Source: Candidatus Saccharibacteria bacterium UBA6664 (lineage in GTDB: Bacteria > Patescibacteriota > Saccharimonadia > Saccharimonadales > Saccharimonadaceae). Taken from it: a stretch of 64,000 nucleotides of DNA. The stretch covers positions 96,496 to 160,495 of the forward strand of contig DKKO01000004.1 in NCBI GenBank assembly GCA_002455275.1, read 5' to 3'. Positions 61,750 to 64,000 of the stretch are shown in pieces (within the stretch, counting starts at the first letter, position 1; the number at the start of each line of letters is the position of its first letter). The position numbers were made by a program, and so were the translations under genes. The notes under the pieces are model-generated. The model had not been told where the DNA came from. It did not search any database and was given only the letters and a program-made list of their open reading frames with translations.

Positions 61750-62181
61750 ATGAAACGCGCTATTGTAAGCGGCTATTTTAATCCGCTGCATGTTGGCCAT
61801 CTTACGATGATGGAAAACGCCAAAAAAATGGCCGGTTATTTGATAGTGCTAGTAAATAACGATATTCAGCAACAACTTAAGAAGGGCAAGATTATCGTGC
61901 CAGAACAAGACCGGGAGCGAATAGTTGCTGCGCTTAAGGTGGTAGACGAAACAATGCTGGTGGTAGATACAGACAAGCCAGTCAATGAAACACTGAAACT
62001 AGTCGCCGCAAAATATCCTGAAGACGAACTATTTTTCGGCAACGGTGGTGATCGAGATTCTGAAAAAGCGATTCCTGAAACCGCGACCTGTGAAGAACTT
62101 GGTATAGAAATGGTGTTTGGATTAGCACCAACCCTCGATTCGTCGAGCCGAATAAATAGAGAGCTAGGCGTTGATGCCTAA
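61750..62181 (+). CDS. Cytidylyltransferase-like nucleotidyltransferase
   Basis: 143 residues from the ATG at 61750. SGYFNPLHVGHLTMMENAKK has the H-x-G-H nucleotide site; the C-terminal SSSRINREL corresponds to the I-S-S-T-x-[IL]-R motif. Enzymes of this fold activate glycerol-3-P, heptose-P, ethanolamine-P or similar with CTP or ATP. TATACT ends 7 nt before the ATG: leaderless. Overlaps the next gene by 8 bp. Substrate not clear; glycan or lipid precursor is likely. Confidence 0.87.
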   Translation: MKRAIVSGYFNPLHVGHLTMMENAKKMAGYLIVLVNNDIQQQLKKGKIIVPEQDRERIVAALKVVDETMLVVDTDKPVNETLKLVAAKYPEDELFFGNGGDRDSEKAIPETATCEELGIEMVFGLAPTLDSSSRINRELGVDA

Positions 62182-63631
62182 GCGCATACCGATTCCTCGG
62201 TTGGGTAAGCTTGAGGTAATTTCATTCGCAACCGGCTTTAGCTTGATGGCGTTTGAGCTAGTGGCGGCACGCGTGCTTGCGCCGAGCATCGGCAGTTCGA
62301 CGTATGTATGGACTAGCGTTATTGGGGTAATTATCGCTGCGCTGAGCCTGGGCTTTTTCATTGGTGGACGTTTGGCCGACATGCGACCAAAAGAAACAGA
62401 TTTAGTGTGGCTACTATGCGTGACGGCTTTGATGGTAGTAATGACACAGCTGATGTACAAAGATATTTTGGCAGATATGGTACAAACATTTTCTGACCCG
62501 CGCTTGCAGGCGGTGGTAGGCTCATTGCTGTTGTTTGCACCAACCAGCTTTTTAGTGGGAATGACCAGCCCGTACCTAGCGAAGCTAAATGTAAAATCGC
62601 TGAAAACTACTGGCCAGTCGGTGGCAAGCCTTGATGCATTAAATGCACTCGGCGGTATTACGGGCACATTTGTAACAGGCTTTTTCTTGTTCGGCTACTT
62701 GGGCTCGCGTGAGACATTAAGCATTGTGGTGCTAGTATTGCTAGCGACGAGCTGGCTGTTGGTACCGCGGTATCGCATGGTGCAGCGTATTGTGCTCAGT
62801 GTTATTTCGATCTTTATTATTACTACGCCGCCCGTGCTTACCCCAAATATTGTCGATATAGATACGCCGAGCGCGCATTACCAAGTGGTAACCTTTATGA
62901 AAGATTTTTATGAAGTAAATGGGCTTATCACTGGGCCGAGTGGCGTTCAGTCGGCAGTATATAAAAGTGGCTCGCTAGAGCCAGTTTTTTGGTACAACCA
63001 AGAACTGGCACGCCTCACGTTGCTTCAGCAGCCAAAGCGCGTGTTGGTATTGGGCGGCGGGGCATTTACGTTGCCGCAATATTTAGCGCAGCAATTACCT
63101 GATAGCAAAATCGATGTGGTCGAGATCGACCCTGGGCTGAAGCACATTTCTGAGCAGTATTTTCAGTATAAACACCCAAAAAACATTGAACTAATTTTCG
63201 ACGATGCCAGAAGTTTCGTGCAAACCTCGAAGCGTGTCTATGACGTAGTGGTGGTAGATGTGTATGGCGACACCAATATACCCTTTTCACTGATTACTAA
63301 AGAGTACGGTCAGGCCGTCGCCAAGCGCGTGAAGCCAGATGGTATTGTGGTTGCGAATGTCATAGCCGGCTTGGCAAATAAACCTTGCAAAACTGTTTTT
63401 GGTGCGGTAGATGCGGCGTATAAAACCGGCTTTCGCTACGGTTTGTATTCGAATCAGTTTGGCGCGGATGAAGCTCGTGCGAATCATATCTTACTGTACA
63501 GTCGACAACACATGACCATACCCGGTATGAAGCCTATACCATATTTGGACGGCCAACTTCTTACCGATAATTACGCACCAGCAGAGCGCTTATATTATGC
63601 GTGTCATCAAAGCACGAGACCGCACAACTAG
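62174..63631 (+). CDS. Membrane protein fused to a spermidine-synthase-like domain
   Basis: 485 residues from the ATG at 62174. Residues about 1-215 hold six or seven transmembrane helices (VISFATGFSLMAFELVAARV, VIGVIIAALSLGFFIGGRLA, ALGGITGTFVTGFFLFGYLG). Residues about 250-470 resemble polyamine aminopropyltransferase: VLVLGGGAFTLPQYLAQQLP, VVEIDPGLKHI, DDARSFVQTSKRVYDVVVVDV. This fused family is widespread but its reaction is not settled; the aminopropyltransferase Asp dyad is only partly visible. Coupled to the nucleotidyltransferase gene. Confidence 0.9.
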   Translation: MPKRIPIPRLGKLEVISFATGFSLMAFELVAARVLAPSIGSSTYVWTSVIGVIIAALSLGFFIGGRLADMRPKETDLVWLLCVTALMVVMTQLMYKDILADMVQTFSDPRLQAVVGSLLLFAPTSFLVGMTSPYLAKLNVKSLKTTGQSVASLDALNALGGITGTFVTGFFLFGYLGSRETLSIVVLVLLATSWLLVPRYRMVQRIVLSVISIFIITTPPVLTPNIVDIDTPSAHYQVVTFMKDFYEVNGLITGPSGVQSAVYKSGSLEPVFWYNQELARLTLLQQPKRVLVLGGGAFTLPQYLAQQLPDSKIDVVEIDPGLKHISEQYFQYKHPKNIELIFDDARSFVQTSKRVYDVVVVDVYGDTNIPFSLITKEYGQAVAKRVKPDGIVVANVIAGLANKPCKTVFGAVDAAYKTGFRYGLYSNQFGADEARANHILLYSRQHMTIPGMKPIPYLDGQLLTDNYAPAERLYYACHQSTRPHN

Positions 63632-63686
63632 CGGATACGTGGTGGTGGGTGTATTATAGCCCTACATTCTTAGGAGGGTTTAGCGC

Positions 63687-64000
63687 ATGGAACTATCTAC
63701 ACCAAAACAGAGCAAACAAGTATCTATTGATTATCGGTGGCTGATTGTCGCCGTGCTCGGTCTGGTAATTATTGGTATGTTGGCGCTATGGCGACCATGG
63801 GAGCCAAAGATTGATAAAAACGCGCGTACAATAGACGTAACAGGGCAGGCTACAGTGAAGGCCGAGCCTGATCAAGTGGTATTTATGCCGCAATATTCGT
63901 TTGATAACGCCGACAAAGATGTTTCCATCGCCGCGGCAAGCAAAAAACGCTCGGCTATTTTAGCGCAACTAAAGAAGCTTGGGGTGGCCGATAAAGCTAT
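63687..64000 (+). CDS. SIMPL (DUF541) domain protein, partial at right edge
   Basis: The first 104 codons are present. One transmembrane helix at about 18-38 (WLIVAVLGLVIIGMLALW), then TIDVTGQATVKAEPDQVVFM, the typical opening of SIMPL/DUF541 domains, with the helix SKKRSAILAQLKKLGV. TAGGAGGG lies upstream of the start. The domain is found in periplasmic or surface proteins of unclear role, some linked to oxidative stress. The C-terminus is outside the window. Confidence 0.85.
   Translation, partial: MELSTPKQSKQVSIDYRWLIVAVLGLVIIGMLALWRPWEPKIDKNARTIDVTGQATVKAEPDQVVFMPQYSFDNADKDVSIAAASKKRSAILAQLKKLGVADKA

Overview
The window looks like a chromosomal segment from a member of the Patescibacteria/CPR, most probably Candidatus Saccharibacteria (TM7). 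This is an inference from gene content and from the type IV secretion (T4SS)-like cluster; no database search was possible. The sequence shows moderate GC, dense packing, a Gram-positive style envelope gene set (FemX-type transferases, short YidC, no lipid A genes), a reduced MurE without its usual N-terminal domain, and standard use of TGA as stop. The replication origin is inside the window: rpmH-rnpA-yidC-jag run leftward and dnaA-dnaN rightward from a segment with DnaA boxes near 8.5-8.7 kb.

Layout. 1-4.95 kb: surface polysaccharide genes (partial DegT aminotransferase, NeuD-type acetyltransferase, methyltransferase, Wzt/Wzm-type ABC exporter, GT2 glycosyltransferase). 4.95-6.4 kb: a secreted M23/FG-GAP protein. 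6.4-11.4 kb: origin block. 11.4-29.5 kb: a long leftward operon for a T4SS-like machine: two VirB6-like giants, PrgI-like protein, split VirB4, a 1523-residue membrane protein carrying two endonuclease/exonuclease/phosphatase (EEP) domains plus an M23 peptidase, a phage-type lysozyme with a CHAP/NlpC-like domain, a PEGA protein and a small membrane protein. 29.6-32.0 kb: six VirB2/TrbC-like pilin-type genes run divergently; a seventh is at 33.7 kb. No VirD4 or relaxase gene is visible here.

32-39.4 kb: Hsp20, ComF-type phosphoribosyltransferase, three tRNA genes (Ser-UGA, Ser-GCU, Arg-GCG), small membrane proteins, a second EEP enzyme, a strikingly GC-rich foreign-looking gene (37.7-38.5 kb), a HIT protein and RlmH. 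39.43-39.55 kb: an intergenic sequence that folds into a long, symmetric structure and may be an unassigned RNA. 39.9-50.2 kb: ValS, t6A genes (tsaC-type, tsaD), a Mur-ligase-like pseudoenzyme coupled to MurE, two FemX-like proteins, a HAD hydrolase and an amidinotransferase-fold enzyme. 50.2-52.3 kb: CIRCE-controlled groES, an unlisted 50-codon membrane ORF, and groEL. 52.3-64 kb: SIS-type sugar isomerase, MacB-like ABC pair, tRNA-Ser-GGA, glycosyltransferases and a UDP-GlcNAc 2-epimerase family protein, NUDIX, nucleotidyltransferase, a membrane-fused spermidine-synthase-like protein and the start of a SIMPL protein.

Main themes. (1) A cell-surface machine that combines T4SS parts with wall-degrading and nuclease/phosphodiesterase-like domains, plausibly for contact with a host bacterium. 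(2) Many standalone genes have a TATAAT-like -10 box ending exactly 6-7 nt before the start codon and no Shine-Dalgarno sequence, which indicates leaderless transcripts. (3) Three tRNA genes are followed 106-183 bp downstream by a second copy of part of their own 3' end, two of them next to a shared 28-bp motif.
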